Assembly (NCBI RefSeq): GCF_034347425.1 | Contig: NZ_CP133779.1 | Coordinates: 558,001-622,000 of the forward strand | Length of the DNA: 64,000 nt | Reading direction: 5' to 3' | Source: Undibacterium sp. CCC3.4 | GTDB lineage: Bacteria > Pseudomonadota > Gammaproteobacteria > Burkholderiales > Burkholderiaceae_D | Shown: piece by piece, positions 27,827 to 38,135 of the stretch | Position numbering within the stretch: the first letter of the stretch is position 1 | Layout: every line of letters begins with the position of its first letter | Made by a program: the position numbers and the translations under genes | Notes under the pieces: model-generated | Seen by the model: the letters and a program-made list of their open reading frames with translations, nothing else | Database searches by the model: none | What the model was told of the DNA's origin: nothing

Positions 27827-28543
27827 TTACTTCTTACGGAACAACAAATCCCACACACCATGCCCGAGGCGCAGCCCGCGGTTTTCGAATTTTGTTACTG
27901 GTCGGTAAGCCGGACGCGGCGCATAGCCATCGGCGGTGTTTTCCAGCGTCGCTTCGGCCCCTAATACTGCCAGCATCTGTACGGCGTAGTCTTCCCAATC
28001 CGTCGCGCAATGCAAATAGCCACCCGGTGCCAAGCGCGAAACCAGTAACTCCACCAGCGGGCCTTGAATCAGACGGCGCTTGTTATGCCGCGCCTTGTGC
28101 CATGGATCAGGGAAAAACACATGAATGCCATGCAGCGAAGCCGGTGCAATCATGTGTGTCAGTACTTCGAAAGCATCGTGTTGAATGATGCGCTGATTCT
28201 GCAAGCCCATTTCTTCACTCAGTTTCAGCAGACTGCCGACACCCGGCGTATGCACTTCGACGCCGATGAAATTTTTCTCCGGCATGCCGGCAGAAATTTT
28301 GGCGCTGGTCTCGCCCATCCCGAAGCCGATTTCAAACACCGTTGGTGCCGAACGACCGAAGCTCGCATCGAAGTCGAGCACGGTTTTTTCATAGGGAATG
28401 CAGTACCGCGGTGCCAGCGTTTCAATCGCGCGTGCCTGTGCATCAGACAGGCGCCCGGCACGAGTGACAAAGCTGCGGATGCGCCGCTCGGTAGGATCAT
28501 AAAACAGCGCTTTGGCGCGCTCTGCGAGTGTGGAATCGGACAT
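27827..28543 (-). CDS. trmB: tRNA (guanine-N7)-methyltransferase
   Basis: 238 residues from the ATG at 28543, preceded by AAGAAGAAG. The class I methyltransferase glycine loop is [14 protein letters not shown], and the TrmB signature [16 protein letters not shown] is intact. It makes m7G46 in the variable loop of tRNAs. Convergent with the hydratase gene (stop directly adjacent). The sequence between its start and 28780 shows no gene. Confidence 0.95.
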   Translation of the reverse strand: MSDSTLAERAKALFYDPTERRIRSFVTRAGRLSDAQARAIETLAPRYCIPYEKTVLDFDASFGRSAPTVFEIGFGMGETSAKISAGMPEKNFIGVEVHTPGVGSLLKLSEEMGLQNQRIIQHDAFEVLTHMIAPASLHGIHVFFPDPWHKARHNKRRLIQGPLVELLVSRLAPGGYLHCATDWEDYAVQMLAVLGAEATLENTADGYAPRPAYRPVTKFENRGLRLGHGVWDLLFRKK

Positions 28544-28779
28544 GGAAACTTCTTCTTGAAAGAGAAACGGCGGCAAGCGTGGTGAAAAATTCACAGTCAG
28601 GCAGCGCCAAGGTGGTGGGCACAGCAGGCTACACCACCACAAAAGCGGTATTTTACCAGACGAATCGGCAATTTCCGACCACCGCGGTGTAGTCGGTGTC
28701 GGCTGTAAAATTAATTCCCATTTGAAATAATTGACAATAAATATATAATTGGCGCTACCCTTTAAGGTCTGCTCCAGCC

Positions 28780-30372
28780 ATGCTGCCACCATTCAAGCGA
28801 TCCCCCGCCAGCGCACGACCACCAATCATTTGCTTGGCGATCGCCTTCGTGTTGCTGGTTTGTTTGTCGCTCATAGGCATGGATGGCTGGCGCAGTTGGG
28901 CCGCGCGCCGCAATCAACTCAGTCAAATGCAAGTCTCGTCGGCGAATATGGCGCGTGCCATTGCCCAACATGCTGACGATACCTTCAAAGAAGCCGACAC
29001 CGCACTGCTAGGCTTGGTCGAACGGGTGCAGACCGACGGCAGCGCTACGGCAACGCTGGGGCGGCTACGCAAACTGATGCTGTTACGCAGCGACAATTTA
29101 CCGCAGTTGCACGGTTTGTTCATCTACGACCAAAACGGCCATTGTCTGGTCCATTCCCTCAACACGTCCTTGGGCACGCAAACTAATGAAGACCGCGATT
29201 ATTTCATCCATCATCGCCAAGTCAATGATGGCGCATCGTATATCGGCGCGCCGCTACACAGCCGTTCCAACGGCGCTTGGACTCTCACTCTGTCACGCCG
29301 CATCAATCGCGCCGACGGCAGCTTTGCCGGCGTCGCCTTAGCCACCATCGAGGTCGAGTACTTCACTCGTTACTACCACAGCTTCGAAATCGGTCAAGCC
29401 GGTGCCATCATGCTGTTGGCGGAAAATGGCACGCTACTGACGCGCCGCCCTTTGCTCAGCGATTCGATCGGCAAAGACATGCGTCAGACCACGCTGTTTC
29501 GCAACGCGGCCAACAAATTTACCGGCAACTTCACGGCCGTCTCGCCCAGCGACGGAGTGAAGCGGCAAATCAGTTTTCGCCACATGGAGCATTTCCCGCT
29601 ACTGACCTCGGTTGCCCTGTCGGAACAAGAAATTTTGAGCGAGTGGTTGGCCGACACCTATATGCATACGGCCGGCGTGGCGGCGCTGATTTTGCTACTC
29701 GGCTCACTCGGCGTTTACCTGGTGCGGCAGATTCAAATGCGCGTCGACGCTGAAGTAGAAATTCTGCAGACGCGCGATGAAATGGCCGTGCTCAATCAAA
29801 AGCTCGAACGCTTGTCGCTGCAAGATGCGCTGACCGAATTAGCCAATCGGCGCCACTTCGATATCGCGCTGCAGGAAGAATTCCGGCGCGCGCAGCGCCA
29901 CGCGATGCCGCTGGCATTGCTGATGATCGACGCCGACCATTTCAAACGTTTCAATGATCGCTATGGCCATACCAGTGGCGACGACTGCCTCAAGCAGCTG
30001 AGCCGCGTCATGAAAAACCATCAGAGCCGGCCCGGTGACTTGGCGGCACGGTATGGCGGCGAAGAGTTTTGCATGATTTTTCCCAATACCGATGCGAAGG
30101 GTGCCATGCATCTGGCCGAACACATCCTCGCTGCCGTGCGCGCACTACAGATCGAGCACGCTGCGAACCGCGATGGCGGCGGCATCGTCACCGTCAGCAT
30201 CGGTGTGGCTGCCTGTGTGCCGTCCCGTGAACACGATAAGCCGCGCGAGTTATTGCAAGCCGCCGACCGCGCTTTGTATGCGGCCAAAGATGGCGGACGC
30301 GATCGCTGCGTACTGGCGCCGGCCAACCACCCAATCACCCTCCCCAGTTTGCCCCCACCCGGAAAGTCATGA
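28780..30372 (+). CDS. Membrane-bound diguanylate cyclase with periplasmic sensor domain
   Basis: 530 residues. A first membrane helix ([19 protein letters not shown]) is followed by a roughly 250-residue periplasmic region of the Cache type ([29 protein letters not shown]), a second helix ([16 protein letters not shown]) and a C-terminal GGDEF domain beginning [17 protein letters not shown]. The active site reads YGGEEF, a functional variant. No RxxD inhibitory site is seen just before it. It makes cyclic di-GMP in response to an extracytoplasmic signal. It overlaps the next small gene by 4 bases. Confidence 0.92.
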   Translation: MLPPFKRSPASARPPIICLAIAFVLLVCLSLIGMDGWRSWAARRNQLSQMQVSSANMARAIAQHADDTFKEADTALLGLVERVQTDGSATATLGRLRKLMLLRSDNLPQLHGLFIYDQNGHCLVHSLNTSLGTQTNEDRDYFIHHRQVNDGASYIGAPLHSRSNGAWTLTLSRRINRADGSFAGVALATIEVEYFTRYYHSFEIGQAGAIMLLAENGTLLTRRPLLSDSIGKDMRQTTLFRNAANKFTGNFTAVSPSDGVKRQISFRHMEHFPLLTSVALSEQEILSEWLADTYMHTAGVAALILLLGSLGVYLVRQIQMRVDAEVEILQTRDEMAVLNQKLERLSLQDALTELANRRHFDIALQEEFRRAQRHAMPLALLMIDADHFKRFNDRYGHTSGDDCLKQLSRVMKNHQSRPGDLAARYGGEEFCMIFPNTDAKGAMHLAEHILAAVRALQIEHAANRDGGGIVTVSIGVAACVPSREHDKPRELLQAADRALYAAKDGGRDRCVLAPANHPITLPSLPPPGKS

Positions 30373-30710
30373 TGAAATTGATTTCTACTCTTAGTTTGCT
30401 CGCGCTGTTGTGCGCGCATCCCGCCCTGCAGGCCGCAGAAACCTCGGTATGCCAGTCACTGTGTACGGCCGAGCGCAACAGTTGCCGCAAACAAGCCGAT
30501 AGCAATAGTTCGGCCGATGTATCAGGCTTACTCAAACAGAATGCCCCGAACCCATCACAAGCGAGCGGTCACGACATGAACGCATACCAAAACACTGCGC
30601 AGCAACGCAGCAGTGAGGTGCAAAAATTACGCAGCGAAAAATACCAAAGTTGCGACAACATTGCTGCCAGTTGTGCGCGCAATTGCACGGGTAGTAAGCG
30701 CGGCGACTGA
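30369..30710 (+). CDS. Small secreted cysteine-containing protein of unknown function
   Basis: 113 residues; the start (30369 or 30372) overlaps the diguanylate cyclase stop, so the two are translationally coupled. A signal peptide (KLISTLSLLALLCAHPALQA) precedes a mature part with six cysteines in three CxxxC-like spacings (CQSLC, CRK, CDN, CARNC), suggesting disulfides in the periplasm. The middle is rich in N, Q and S. No family recognised. Coupling to a sensor cyclase suggests a periplasmic partner, but this is inference. Confidence 0.6.
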   Translation: MMKLISTLSLLALLCAHPALQAAETSVCQSLCTAERNSCRKQADSNSSADVSGLLKQNAPNPSQASGHDMNAYQNTAQQRSSEVQKLRSEKYQSCDNIAASCARNCTGSKRGD

Positions 30711-30772
30711 CGGCCCCGCCCCACAGCCAAGCTTACGTCAACGGCGAGTGCAAATTACAGCGCAGCGCTTGC

Positions 30773-33688
30773 TTAACCGGCGGGCAACCACAGGGTAACC
30801 GTGGTGCCGACGTCTTTTTCACTGGCCACCTCAACCCGCCCACCATGCAGTTCGATGATTTCTTTGACGATGCACATTCCCAGCCCAGTGCCGGGGATGT
30901 TACCGGAGGGATCGGCGCGGAAAAAGCGTTCGAACAAGCGCCCCATCTGCTCCGGCGTGATGCCGATGCCATGGTCACGCACGCGTAAGCCGACTTCACT
31001 CAAGCCCTCACGCACTTCGCACAAGACACTCAGGTCGATACTGCCACCAGCCGGCGAATACTTGTAGGCATTGCTCAGTACATTCATCAGTGACTGTCCG
31101 ATTTTTTCCGCATCGATACTGAGTTCTGGCAAACCTTCGGGAATCGACACATTGACGCGACGTGGATCATTATTAACTAACAGCGCGGCCACAGCATTTT
31201 CCACCACAGGAGCGATCGCTTGACGTGAAAATTTGAAGTCTTTACCGGCACGTGCTTCGATGCGCGCCAGATCTAACAATTCATTGATCAAATTAATCAT
31301 CACTGCAGCCTGGCGATGTATCGTGCCGAGCAAATCTTTCTGGGTCGCCTCATCGTATTTACGCCGCAGCAGCAATTCGGAAAAACCGAAAATACTCGCC
31401 ATCGGGGTGCGTAACTCATGTGCCGCCGTCGATAGAAATTCGCTCTTGATACGATCAATTTCTGTCTCGCGCGTGACATCGCGGAAGTACAGTACTTTTT
31501 CCAGCGAACCGGCGGCTACCATGCGCACCGAGCGAATTAAAATGCGCGGCTGCGGTGTCACCAATGTCAGCATCTGATCACCGCTCTGCATCTGCGCTTC
31601 CTCGCCGGTTTCGCCGTTCAGTGCACTGTCATTCAATGCCGAGACGTAAGCATGAGCAGGATCGCACAGCGAGCGCAGCATATCGTCGAATTCTTGCATG
31701 TTCACATTCGACAACTCGGCATTCGAAAATCCCGTCATTTCCAAGAAGGCGGGATTGACATTGGTCAGCTTACCATCAGCATCAAACGCGACCACACCAT
31801 CAGGACTGAGGGTGCAGATGGCATCGAGACGCATCGAGCGAATCAAGAAATTTTGCTCAGCCAAGACGCGATCCGTCACGTCGTTCTGACTGCTGACATA
31901 ATGGCTCACCTGGCCCTCGGCATCAAACACCGGAGCGACCGATAAATCGTTCCAAAACAAGGAGCCATCCTTGCGATAATTGCGTAGCAAAACTTTGCAT
32001 CCGCGTCCTTCCTTAATCGCCTGCGATACTTCGGCGATCTCTAACTGACAGGTATCGTCGGCCTGCAGTAGGCGGCAATTCATACCCAGCATTTCGCTGG
32101 CACTATATCCGGTGATACGCTCGAAGGCTGGGTTAGTGTAAATAATCGGCTGACTACTCATAGTCATATCGGCGATGGCGATGCCATTATTGGCCGCCTC
32201 GATCGCTTTGAGTCGCAATTGCAGTATGGCTTCGGCCATCTTGTCGTCGCTGATATCTCTGACCATCAGCGAAAAATTGATTTCGTCATTCTGCTGGAAC
32301 TGGCTCAGCGAGATCGCCAAGGGGAATTGGTCACCGGAAGAGCGGATGCCGAACGCTTCCACGCGCGCGGTACGCAAGGCACTACCGGCGTTACCATAAC
32401 TGTTGAGTAAGTCTTCGAGTCTTTCCACCTCCATGCCGACGATCAGAGTGGACAAGGGAATCCTGTCTAGCTGCTCGGCAGAGAAGCCGAAAATATGTTC
32501 GGCCGCCAAGTTTACCGACCCAACCCGACCATCACCATCGACCCGCAAAATACCATCGGCGGTCGAATCGAGCACGGCACGCAAAGTGTTCTCACTGCGA
32601 CTCAGCTGTGTCGTCATTTCCTTGGCCATATCGAAGGCGCGGTTGCGCGTGGCGGTGAGATTTTTAACGAAAAAAGTCAGTAAGATGGTCACCGCGATGC
32701 CGGCGACCAGCATCATGTGGCTGATCACATTATTCGATAAGGCTTCGAAGCTTGGCAGACTGGAAAAGCGCACGCTCCAGGTGCGTCCGTTGAATTCCAT
32801 TTGTCGCGTGCTCAAATAATGCGCATTGGCGATATCGATCGAGGTGGTACTGGAAAACAGCAAGGCGCTCGGATCGGTTTGCTTTCCTTCGAATACTTCC
32901 ACGCCGACGCTGGCATCGACATTAACGAGCACATTGCGCATCATATCGTCGGCCCGAAATGGGCTATACACATAGCCGAGTAAAGAGTCACGCCGTTCCG
33001 CCATCGAGCCGCGTGGTAAGCCATTTTTGTAGACCGGAATGAAGAGTAAAAAACCGGCTTGCCCACCTTGCTTACCTTCCTGTACCAGCGCCACCCGTCC
33101 GCTCAAGGCCGGCTCGCCAGTGTCCCTGGCTTGCTCCAAGGCCGCCTTGCGGATCGTTTCTGTGGCTAAATCAAAACCGAAGGCACGCAGATTGCGTCCC
33201 CAGAATGGCTCCAGATACAGCACCGTCAGATATTGGGCACGCTGGCCAACCGGATGGATGGTGTATTCAGGATAACCTTCGGCGCGCACTTTGGCGGTGT
33301 GAGTGATTTTCTCCGCCTCGTCGACCCGCATAATGAAGCCGACGCCTTGCATGCCGGGCGAGGTTTCATCCAGCCGCAAGCTCGACACATAGGTGCGCCA
33401 TTGTTCGCGCGAGGTAGTATTGTTCATGCTGAACAACGCCGCGCCACCGCGCAGTATTTGTTCATTGCTGTTCATGCGACGTTCCAGCGAGGTCGTGATC
33501 AATTCACCGGTGCTGATGAAGCGCGCGCGCTCGACATCTTCATGGCTGCGCAAACTAAGCACCCACACCGCCACCGACATTCCCAGGCCGATCACCAGAA
33601 TCAAGTAAGCCAGCCACTCTTTGCGTAAAAATTTAGATAGCCCGACCAACAGCCGGTGCATGCGATTAGCTTGCGTATTCTGATTCAT
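30773..33688 (-). CDS. CHASE-PAS-PAS-PAS sensor histidine kinase
   Basis: 971 residues from the ATG at 33688 (GGAG upstream). Order: membrane helix ([19 protein letters not shown]), periplasmic CHASE domain (about 45-270, with the [13 protein letters not shown] and [14 protein letters not shown] blocks), a second helix ([15 protein letters not shown]), three PAS domains, the dimerisation/phosphoacceptor domain with the H-box [17 protein letters not shown], and an HATPase domain with DHGIGI and GTGLGM. All kinase motifs are intact. It is the last gene of a reverse-strand run that also encodes two single receiver proteins, which it may phosphorylate. Confidence 0.93.
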   Translation of the reverse strand: MNQNTQANRMHRLLVGLSKFLRKEWLAYLILVIGLGMSVAVWVLSLRSHEDVERARFISTGELITTSLERRMNSNEQILRGGAALFSMNNTTSREQWRTYVSSLRLDETSPGMQGVGFIMRVDEAEKITHTAKVRAEGYPEYTIHPVGQRAQYLTVLYLEPFWGRNLRAFGFDLATETIRKAALEQARDTGEPALSGRVALVQEGKQGGQAGFLLFIPVYKNGLPRGSMAERRDSLLGYVYSPFRADDMMRNVLVNVDASVGVEVFEGKQTDPSALLFSSTTSIDIANAHYLSTRQMEFNGRTWSVRFSSLPSFEALSNNVISHMMLVAGIAVTILLTFFVKNLTATRNRAFDMAKEMTTQLSRSENTLRAVLDSTADGILRVDGDGRVGSVNLAAEHIFGFSAEQLDRIPLSTLIVGMEVERLEDLLNSYGNAGSALRTARVEAFGIRSSGDQFPLAISLSQFQQNDEINFSLMVRDISDDKMAEAILQLRLKAIEAANNGIAIADMTMSSQPIIYTNPAFERITGYSASEMLGMNCRLLQADDTCQLEIAEVSQAIKEGRGCKVLLRNYRKDGSLFWNDLSVAPVFDAEGQVSHYVSSQNDVTDRVLAEQNFLIRSMRLDAICTLSPDGVVAFDADGKLTNVNPAFLEMTGFSNAELSNVNMQEFDDMLRSLCDPAHAYVSALNDSALNGETGEEAQMQSGDQMLTLVTPQPRILIRSVRMVAAGSLEKVLYFRDVTRETEIDRIKSEFLSTAAHELRTPMASIFGFSELLLRRKYDEATQKDLLGTIHRQAAVMINLINELLDLARIEARAGKDFKFSRQAIAPVVENAVAALLVNNDPRRVNVSIPEGLPELSIDAEKIGQSLMNVLSNAYKYSPAGGSIDLSVLCEVREGLSEVGLRVRDHGIGITPEQMGRLFERFFRADPSGNIPGTGLGMCIVKEIIELHGGRVEVASEKDVGTTVTLWLPAG

Positions 33689-33796
33689 GGACGACTCCTG
33701 CCGCAATCACGAGGAACGCTGCGCATCAGTGGCCGACAGCGCTGCGAGAATAAATCACATCGACATCAATTCAATCATGCTGCATTTTACAGAAGC

Positions 33797-34168
33797 TCAA
33801 TGCTGGGTAAGTCGCTCAACTTGCTCGAGCAAATCATTGAAATTAAAGGGCTTTTCAAAAAATACATCAGCCCCGGCCAGATCAGCTTGGTGTCGCTCAT
33901 CGGCGCGAAAGAACGCGCTCAGCAGTATCACCGGTATCTGTGCCAGTTGCGGATCAAGCCGAATCGCGCGGCACAAACCCAAGCCATCGATTGGGCCCGG
34001 CATACGGATATCGATGATGAAGCAATCAGGCCGTTCGGCGCGCGCCGAGCTCAAGGCCATGCTGGCGTTGCCGGCTTCGCGCACGGTGTACGATTCAACT
34101 TCCATCACCATGCGCACCAGTTGCCGGGCCTCCGATTGATCGTCGACCACCAGCACACTGCGACTCAT
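33797..34168 (-). CDS. Single-domain response regulator (receiver only) A
   Basis: 123 residues, only a receiver domain. Acidic pocket VVDDQ, phosphoacceptor aspartate in IIDIRMPG, hydroxyl residue in LLSAF and the conserved lysine in FEKPF are all present. No output domain, so it would signal by protein contact or as a phosphorelay step. Its start overlaps the stop of receiver B (ATGA), meaning the two are translated together. Confidence 0.92.
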   Translation of the reverse strand: MSRSVLVVDDQSEARQLVRMVMEVESYTVREAGNASMALSSARAERPDCFIIDIRMPGPIDGLGLCRAIRLDPQLAQIPVILLSAFFRADERHQADLAGADVFFEKPFNFNDLLEQVERLTQH

Positions 34169-34563
34169 GACAAGCCGCCGGCGGCTTCTATTTCAGAAAA
34201 ATAGTTTTCCACCGTGTCCATCAATTCCAGCGGGCTGAAGGGCTTGATCATGTAAGAATTGGCCCCCATTTTCAAACCGGTATCGATATCCGATTGCTGG
34301 CCTCGGGCGGTCAACATGACAATGCGGGTGGCGGCATAGCGCGGATCTTTTTTCAAGCGCTCACACACTTGCAGACCATCCATACTGCCCGGCATCATTA
34401 CGTCGAGCAAAATAATATGTGGCATCACCGTTTGCGCCATTTGATAGCCGCTGTCGCCGTTATCGGCTTCGTGTAATTCGTATTCGCCGAAATCGAGCGT
34501 CATACGGATGAGCTTGCGGATATCGGCTTGATCTTCCACGATCAAAATGCGTTTGGTTTTCAT
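34165..34563 (-). CDS. Single-domain response regulator (receiver only) B
   Basis: 132 residues from the ATG at 34563, spaced well from GGAG (an earlier ATG at 34569 is too close to it). Receiver motifs: IVEDQAD, phosphoacceptor in LLDVMMPG, LTARG and the lysine in MIKPFSP. CheY-like without an output domain. It lies 44 bp downstream of the degenerate kinase gene and overlaps receiver A by 4 bases. Confidence 0.92.
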   Translation of the reverse strand: MKTKRILIVEDQADIRKLIRMTLDFGEYELHEADNGDSGYQMAQTVMPHIILLDVMMPGSMDGLQVCERLKKDPRYAATRIVMLTARGQQSDIDTGLKMGANSYMIKPFSPLELMDTVENYFSEIEAAGGLS

Positions 34564-34607
34564 GTCCATCTCCGAATCATTATTCCCTCACGGGCATGCT
34601 TACTGCA

Positions 34608-35735
34608 TTATTTTTCTACTACCGGCGCTTTTTTCGCCGTCTGCATACGCCGCATCAAAGCCACCATATCATGTGCGTAGCGCTGCGCCTGTTGGGCGTC
34701 GAGTACTTGGGTATCCTGTACCGGGGCACCGGTTGCCAGCTCCAGATTAAATTCGATGATGTCATCGCCCTCGCCCTCGACCACAGTCATGCGGCCACCG
34801 TGCAGATGCAAAATTTGCTGACAAATTGGCAGGCCCAGACCAGGGCCGCCGGGCGCACCGGTTTTCACGGTTTTTTTCTCGCGCACATAGTCTTCGACGC
34901 GGTTGAAGGGCACGAACAATTTCTTTTTCAACAAACCGCTATTGGCAAAATGCCCGTGGTTGCGCAAGCTCAGAATCACATGGGTGCCAGTGCAGCGCAA
35001 CACGATTTCCAAGCGTGATTTGGGTGAAGCATGGCGCGCGGCATTAGCGATCAATTCACGTAAGGCGCGCGTCAGCCAGACACTGCTCCCATACACAGGC
35101 GGCAGCTCGGCATCCAAGCCATCCAGAAACACTTCGAGGCCGCGGGCGCTAAGTTGCTGGCTTTCGGCGTTGAGAGCATTGGAAATCATGGCATCAAACA
35201 TCAGTCGCTCTTGATCGACCAGGGGCGAACTGCCAAACAATTCAGCCAGCATTTCTATGCGTTGCAGACGCTCCGAAATCACCCGGCCGTTTTCAACCAA
35301 GCTGTGGGTTTCTTCCGAACTTTCTTCTTCAACAAAGAAATCGAGTTGTTCCGAAAATTGCTTGATAGGACGCGCCAGATCGATGCGAATAAATTCATAG
35401 AAATTTTTCAAGGTCATTTCATAGAATTGCTTCTCAGCCAACACTCTGGTCACGATGGCATATTGATTCGCTACCGGCAGGGGCATCAGTTGCGCAATAC
35501 AGCCGGCTGGGCTACCCATTTGGGTTGGTAAAGGAATAGACAGAGGAGCTTTACCGAAACCGGCGGCCAAATCACGCACACCCTTGACCACCCGCGGATC
35601 GGGAAACGGCTGGCCGACTTTGGCCGCGAAGACGATTTGACCTGGTTCGTTGACATAATCAACCACGCCATCGCTATTGGCTATCGCCACGCCATCGCTC
35701 AAAGCATCGAAAAATACTTTCATCTGCGCATTCAT
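34608..35735 (-). CDS. Histidine-kinase-like protein with degenerate catalytic motifs
   Basis: 375 residues from the ATG at 35735 (GAGGT upstream). N-terminal PAS-like segment (MKVFFDALSDGVAIANSDGVVDYVN), then a helical dimerisation region and an HATPase-like domain with an N-box (RELIANAARHASP) and a G2 loop (GPGLGLPICQQILHLHGG). Two key features are missing: where an H-box should be, the sequence reads FIRIDLARPIKQF with no histidine, and the DxGxG box is replaced by LRNHGHF. It is therefore probably a pseudokinase or scaffold. First gene of the cluster. The 266 bp upstream of it to 36001 hold no gene. Confidence 0.8.
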   Translation of the reverse strand: MNAQMKVFFDALSDGVAIANSDGVVDYVNEPGQIVFAAKVGQPFPDPRVVKGVRDLAAGFGKAPLSIPLPTQMGSPAGCIAQLMPLPVANQYAIVTRVLAEKQFYEMTLKNFYEFIRIDLARPIKQFSEQLDFFVEEESSEETHSLVENGRVISERLQRIEMLAELFGSSPLVDQERLMFDAMISNALNAESQQLSARGLEVFLDGLDAELPPVYGSSVWLTRALRELIANAARHASPKSRLEIVLRCTGTHVILSLRNHGHFANSGLLKKKLFVPFNRVEDYVREKKTVKTGAPGGPGLGLPICQQILHLHGGRMTVVEGEGDDIIEFNLELATGAPVQDTQVLDAQQAQRYAHDMVALMRRMQTAKKAPVVEK

Positions 35736-36001
35736 ACCGACCTCGTTTGTGCTGACCACCTTACTCGATGCGCACCATGGCTTGCCACAATCAATGAGAA
35801 GTGCGGCAACTCCCTGCAAAAAAAGTGCTGCCCCCTTGATGACAATAATATGCTGTTTCAAAGTATTTGCAACAAGCAATGTTTTAAACAATTGTCAATT
35901 AACATTGCTGCAATGCATCATTTTTAATCATACTGAGGGGGTTTTTGATCGCGTTGCGAGGCACTGTGTAGGCCAGCTCGTTCTTGACGCGGAGGGAATT
36001 T

Positions 36002-36372
36002 TATAGTGGATCCACATATCCGGACAACAGTTTAAACTCGTGTTTGTCGAAAAGAGACGAGGCAGACCATGAGTGAAAATAAGAGAAAAATATTTAGCGG
36101 CGCACAAAAAGCCAAGCTAGCAGTTGAGGCAATCAAAGGCGAAAAGACGGTCAATCAGATCGCCCAAGAGTTCGGCGTGCATCCGACGCAGGTCAGCCAG
36201 TGGAAGAAAGAATTACTGGAAAATGCAGGCAGTCTGTTTGAAGCTAAACGCGCTCCGAAACCAGCCAGCGGCCAGCACACAGAACGACCCAGACCGTCTC
36301 TGTGCCAAAATTGGGCAACTGAAACTATCTTAAACTCTTTGAATAATTGTCTGGACTTAGGAGGCCACTGTA
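36002..36372 (+). mobile_element. Internally deleted 371-bp derivative of the 1374-bp IS3-family element (MITE-like)
   Basis: Both ends of the IS are kept: the left TATAGTGGATCCACATATCC and a right end GTCTGGACTTAGGAGGCCACTGTA with two base changes from the full copies. The interior from just after GGGCAACTGAA to ACTATCTTAAAC is missing, about 1 kb. A small extra GGCCAGC-like duplication is present in the orfA part. The flanks (ATT at the left, CGG at the right) do not form a target duplication, unlike the four full copies. Confidence 0.85.
36069..36316 (+). pseudogene. Truncated IS orfA inside the deleted derivative
   Basis: The frame starts MSENKRKIFSGAQKAKLAVE as in the intact orfA copies and follows it for about 67 residues, with a few substitutions (L, V, A, A). 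It then loses the frame at the GGCCAGC duplication and runs into the right IS end. It retains the helix-turn-helix (VNQIAQEFGVHPTQVSQWK) and could bind IS ends, but encodes no catalytic part. Confidence 0.75.
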
Positions 36373-36388
36373 CGGGTCGCATTGGGAA

Positions 36389-37051
36389 TTATCGTGCCCG
36401 TCCCGAATCACGCATTTTTTCAATATTTGTTTCAGCAGCCTTGAATCCGTGGGCGTAGGCTTTTTTGTATAGATCGAATGCAAGCTGATCGTTTTGTGGC
36501 ACACCTTCACCTTTAAAGTACAAATTTCCTAGTTGATTCTCAGCTTTGGCATTACCTTGTTCGGCCTCATATTTGGCGATAGAAGCGGCATGTTCAAAAC
36601 GGCCCATAATCTTGGCGTTGAAAAAATCAACTAACCATGCTTCGTCATCCCACGTTGTTCCATTAACGCAAAGTATCTTGGCAACTACCTTGTCATCGCC
36701 GCGCCATTGTTTCGCACCGTGATCCAAGTTAATGGTGAAGTGAACGACGGACTCATTGAATAGACCTGTCCAGAAATAATTGTCAGATGGTCCGGTGACG
36801 AAGTTGCTTTCATACTGACGAATCACCTCTTTGGCAGTGGGTAAGCGCCAGGCAACACCGTCCTTATTGGCTAGTTGTTCGCAATACTCATAGGCACCCC
36901 TCCAGTGAACCTGGGTATCGTTTGATGTCCATTGAAGGCCTACACGGGCCTTCAATGCCGCGTTTGCAACGCCCTTGGAGTCACAGCCTGTCAGGTTGCA
37001 AAGTACCAAGGTGATGAGAAGGCCGAGCCCTTCTGATCGGATTCTTTTCAA
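36389..37051 (-). CDS. Lipoprotein with DUF1566-like and Sel1-repeat regions
   Basis: 220 residues. The signal ends in CNLTGC, a lipobox. Residues about 35-130 resemble Lcl/DUF1566 domains (AYEYCEQLA, WRLPTAKEV, NYFWTGL). The C-terminal part holds a Sel1-like repeat (NAKAENQLGNLYFKGEGVPQNDQLAFDLYKKA). The gene ends 17 bp from the deleted IS derivative. It is divergent from the interrupted histidine kinase and another Sel1-repeat gene lies 8 kb away in the same island. Function unknown; Sel1 repeats mediate protein contacts. Confidence 0.75.
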   Translation of the reverse strand: MKRIRSEGLGLLITLVLCNLTGCDSKGVANAALKARVGLQWTSNDTQVHWRGAYEYCEQLANKDGVAWRLPTAKEVIRQYESNFVTGPSDNYFWTGLFNESVVHFTINLDHGAKQWRGDDKVVAKILCVNGTTWDDEAWLVDFFNAKIMGRFEHAASIAKYEAEQGNAKAENQLGNLYFKGEGVPQNDQLAFDLYKKAYAHGFKAAETNIEKMRDSGRAR

Positions 37052-37360
37052 AATGCTCTCCGGAAAATAGATCAGGAATTTTTTGATTTGATAAAACTCA
37101 ATTTGTCTGATTCGCTTATTTAGTCGATTTCTCTAAATATATTTCCTAAAGACAATCTTGGCGACGATCCAGTAAATCTTGAGTTCATACAACAGGAATA
37201 TTTTTATTAACAATAAAAATATATAGTTTGCCAATGTTATGATGCTCCACAGTAAAAATATATTGTGTCGAATACTGGTTTCCCCTTCGGGGATTACGGA
37301 TAGCCTTCCCTTGCCATGCAGTGATAGATTGCTGTTTTAAAAATTTAATGCAGAAGTCAA
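37052..37360. other. AT-rich divergent intergenic region
   Basis: 309 bp between the DUF1566-like lipoprotein and the interrupted histidine kinase. Very AT-rich with runs such as TATTTTTATTAACAATAAAAATATA (an inverted repeat around 37198-37222). It must hold both promoters. No gene seen. Confidence 0.4.
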
Positions 37361-37766
37361 ATGACGCGATGGCAGCAAAGGGAGGAAGATAAAACGCGAA
37401 TACTTGAGGCTGAACGACAAGTGTTCTTACAAAATGCGCTCGAACCTATGCGGCTGATGTCTTTAAGAAGTGTCTTGGCTTTCTCAAAAAAAGTATGGAT
37501 GTATTTGTTTCTGGTCTGGATGACGTTCTTTTGTTCGGTAGCGACGATTCAGATTTCATCGGAAATCAAGAGGCAGGAAGATCATTTCCAGCAAACCTCG
37601 CTCAATCTATACGAATTAATCCGGCAACGTCTTTCTCAAAATGAGGCGGTATTAGGCGGGCTGGAAGCACTGCTGCATACTTTTGACCAGCTTCAATTTA
37701 ATGGTGTTCGTGCCTACGCAAAGGAAATGCTGACGCGCTATCCCCATATTTATACCGTGGGATTGC
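37361..37766 (+). pseudogene. CHASE-PAS histidine kinase, 5' part cut by an IS copy
   Basis: The first 135 codons of a sensor kinase: a cytoplasmic lead, a membrane helix (MYLFLVWMTFFCSVATIQI) and the start of a CHASE domain (NEAVLGGLEALLHTFDQLQF, RYPHIYTVGL). The frame enters the IS and stops at once. Removing the IS and one TGC duplicate joins it in frame to 39144-41062 (YTVGL then QPRIELAHL), giving 774 residues. Probably inactive as a sensor in this strain. Confidence 0.85.
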
Positions 37767-37833
37767 TATAGTGGATCCACATATCCGGACAACAGTTTAA
37801 ACTAGTGTCTGTCGAAAAGAGACGAGGCAGACC

Positions 37834-38127
37834 ATGAGTGAAAATAAGAGAAAAATATTTAGCGGCGCACAAAAAGCCAAGGTAGCAGTTGAGGCAATCA
37901 AAGGCGAAAAGACGATCAATCAGATCGCCCAAGAGTTCGGGGTGCATCCGACGCAGGTTAGCCAGTGGAAGAAAGAATTACTGGAAAATGCAGGCAGTCT
38001 GTTTGAAGGTAAGCGCGGTCCGAAACCGGCCAGCACACAGAACGACCCAGACCGTCTCTATGCCAAAATTGGGCAACTGAATATGGAACTCGATTGGCTT
38101 AAAAAAAAGTCAGGGATCAGCCTGTAA
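37834..38127 (+). CDS. IS copy 1 OrfA (transposase DNA-binding subunit)
   Basis: 97 residues. A helix-turn-helix of the IS3/IS911 orfA type (INQIAQEFGVHPTQVSQWK) is followed by a helix-rich end. The A8-G run at 38101-38109, near the stop, allows a -1 ribosomal frameshift into the orfB frame to make the fused OrfAB transposase, as known for this family. Confidence 0.92.
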   Translation: MSENKRKIFSGAQKAKVAVEAIKGEKTINQIAQEFGVHPTQVSQWKKELLENAGSLFEGKRGPKPASTQNDPDRLYAKIGQLNMELDWLKKKSGISL

Positions 38128-38135
38128 CGGAACGA

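Noticed and set aside
34608..35735. Degenerate kinase as a pseudogene
   Set aside because: The frame is intact over 375 codons with a good ribosome site and sits at the head of an operon, so it is more likely a functional protein with lost kinase activity.
36069..36458. Deleted IS derivative as a real 129-residue gene
   Set aside because: The frame is an orfA start that shifts frame and then reads through the IS right end into flanking sequence.
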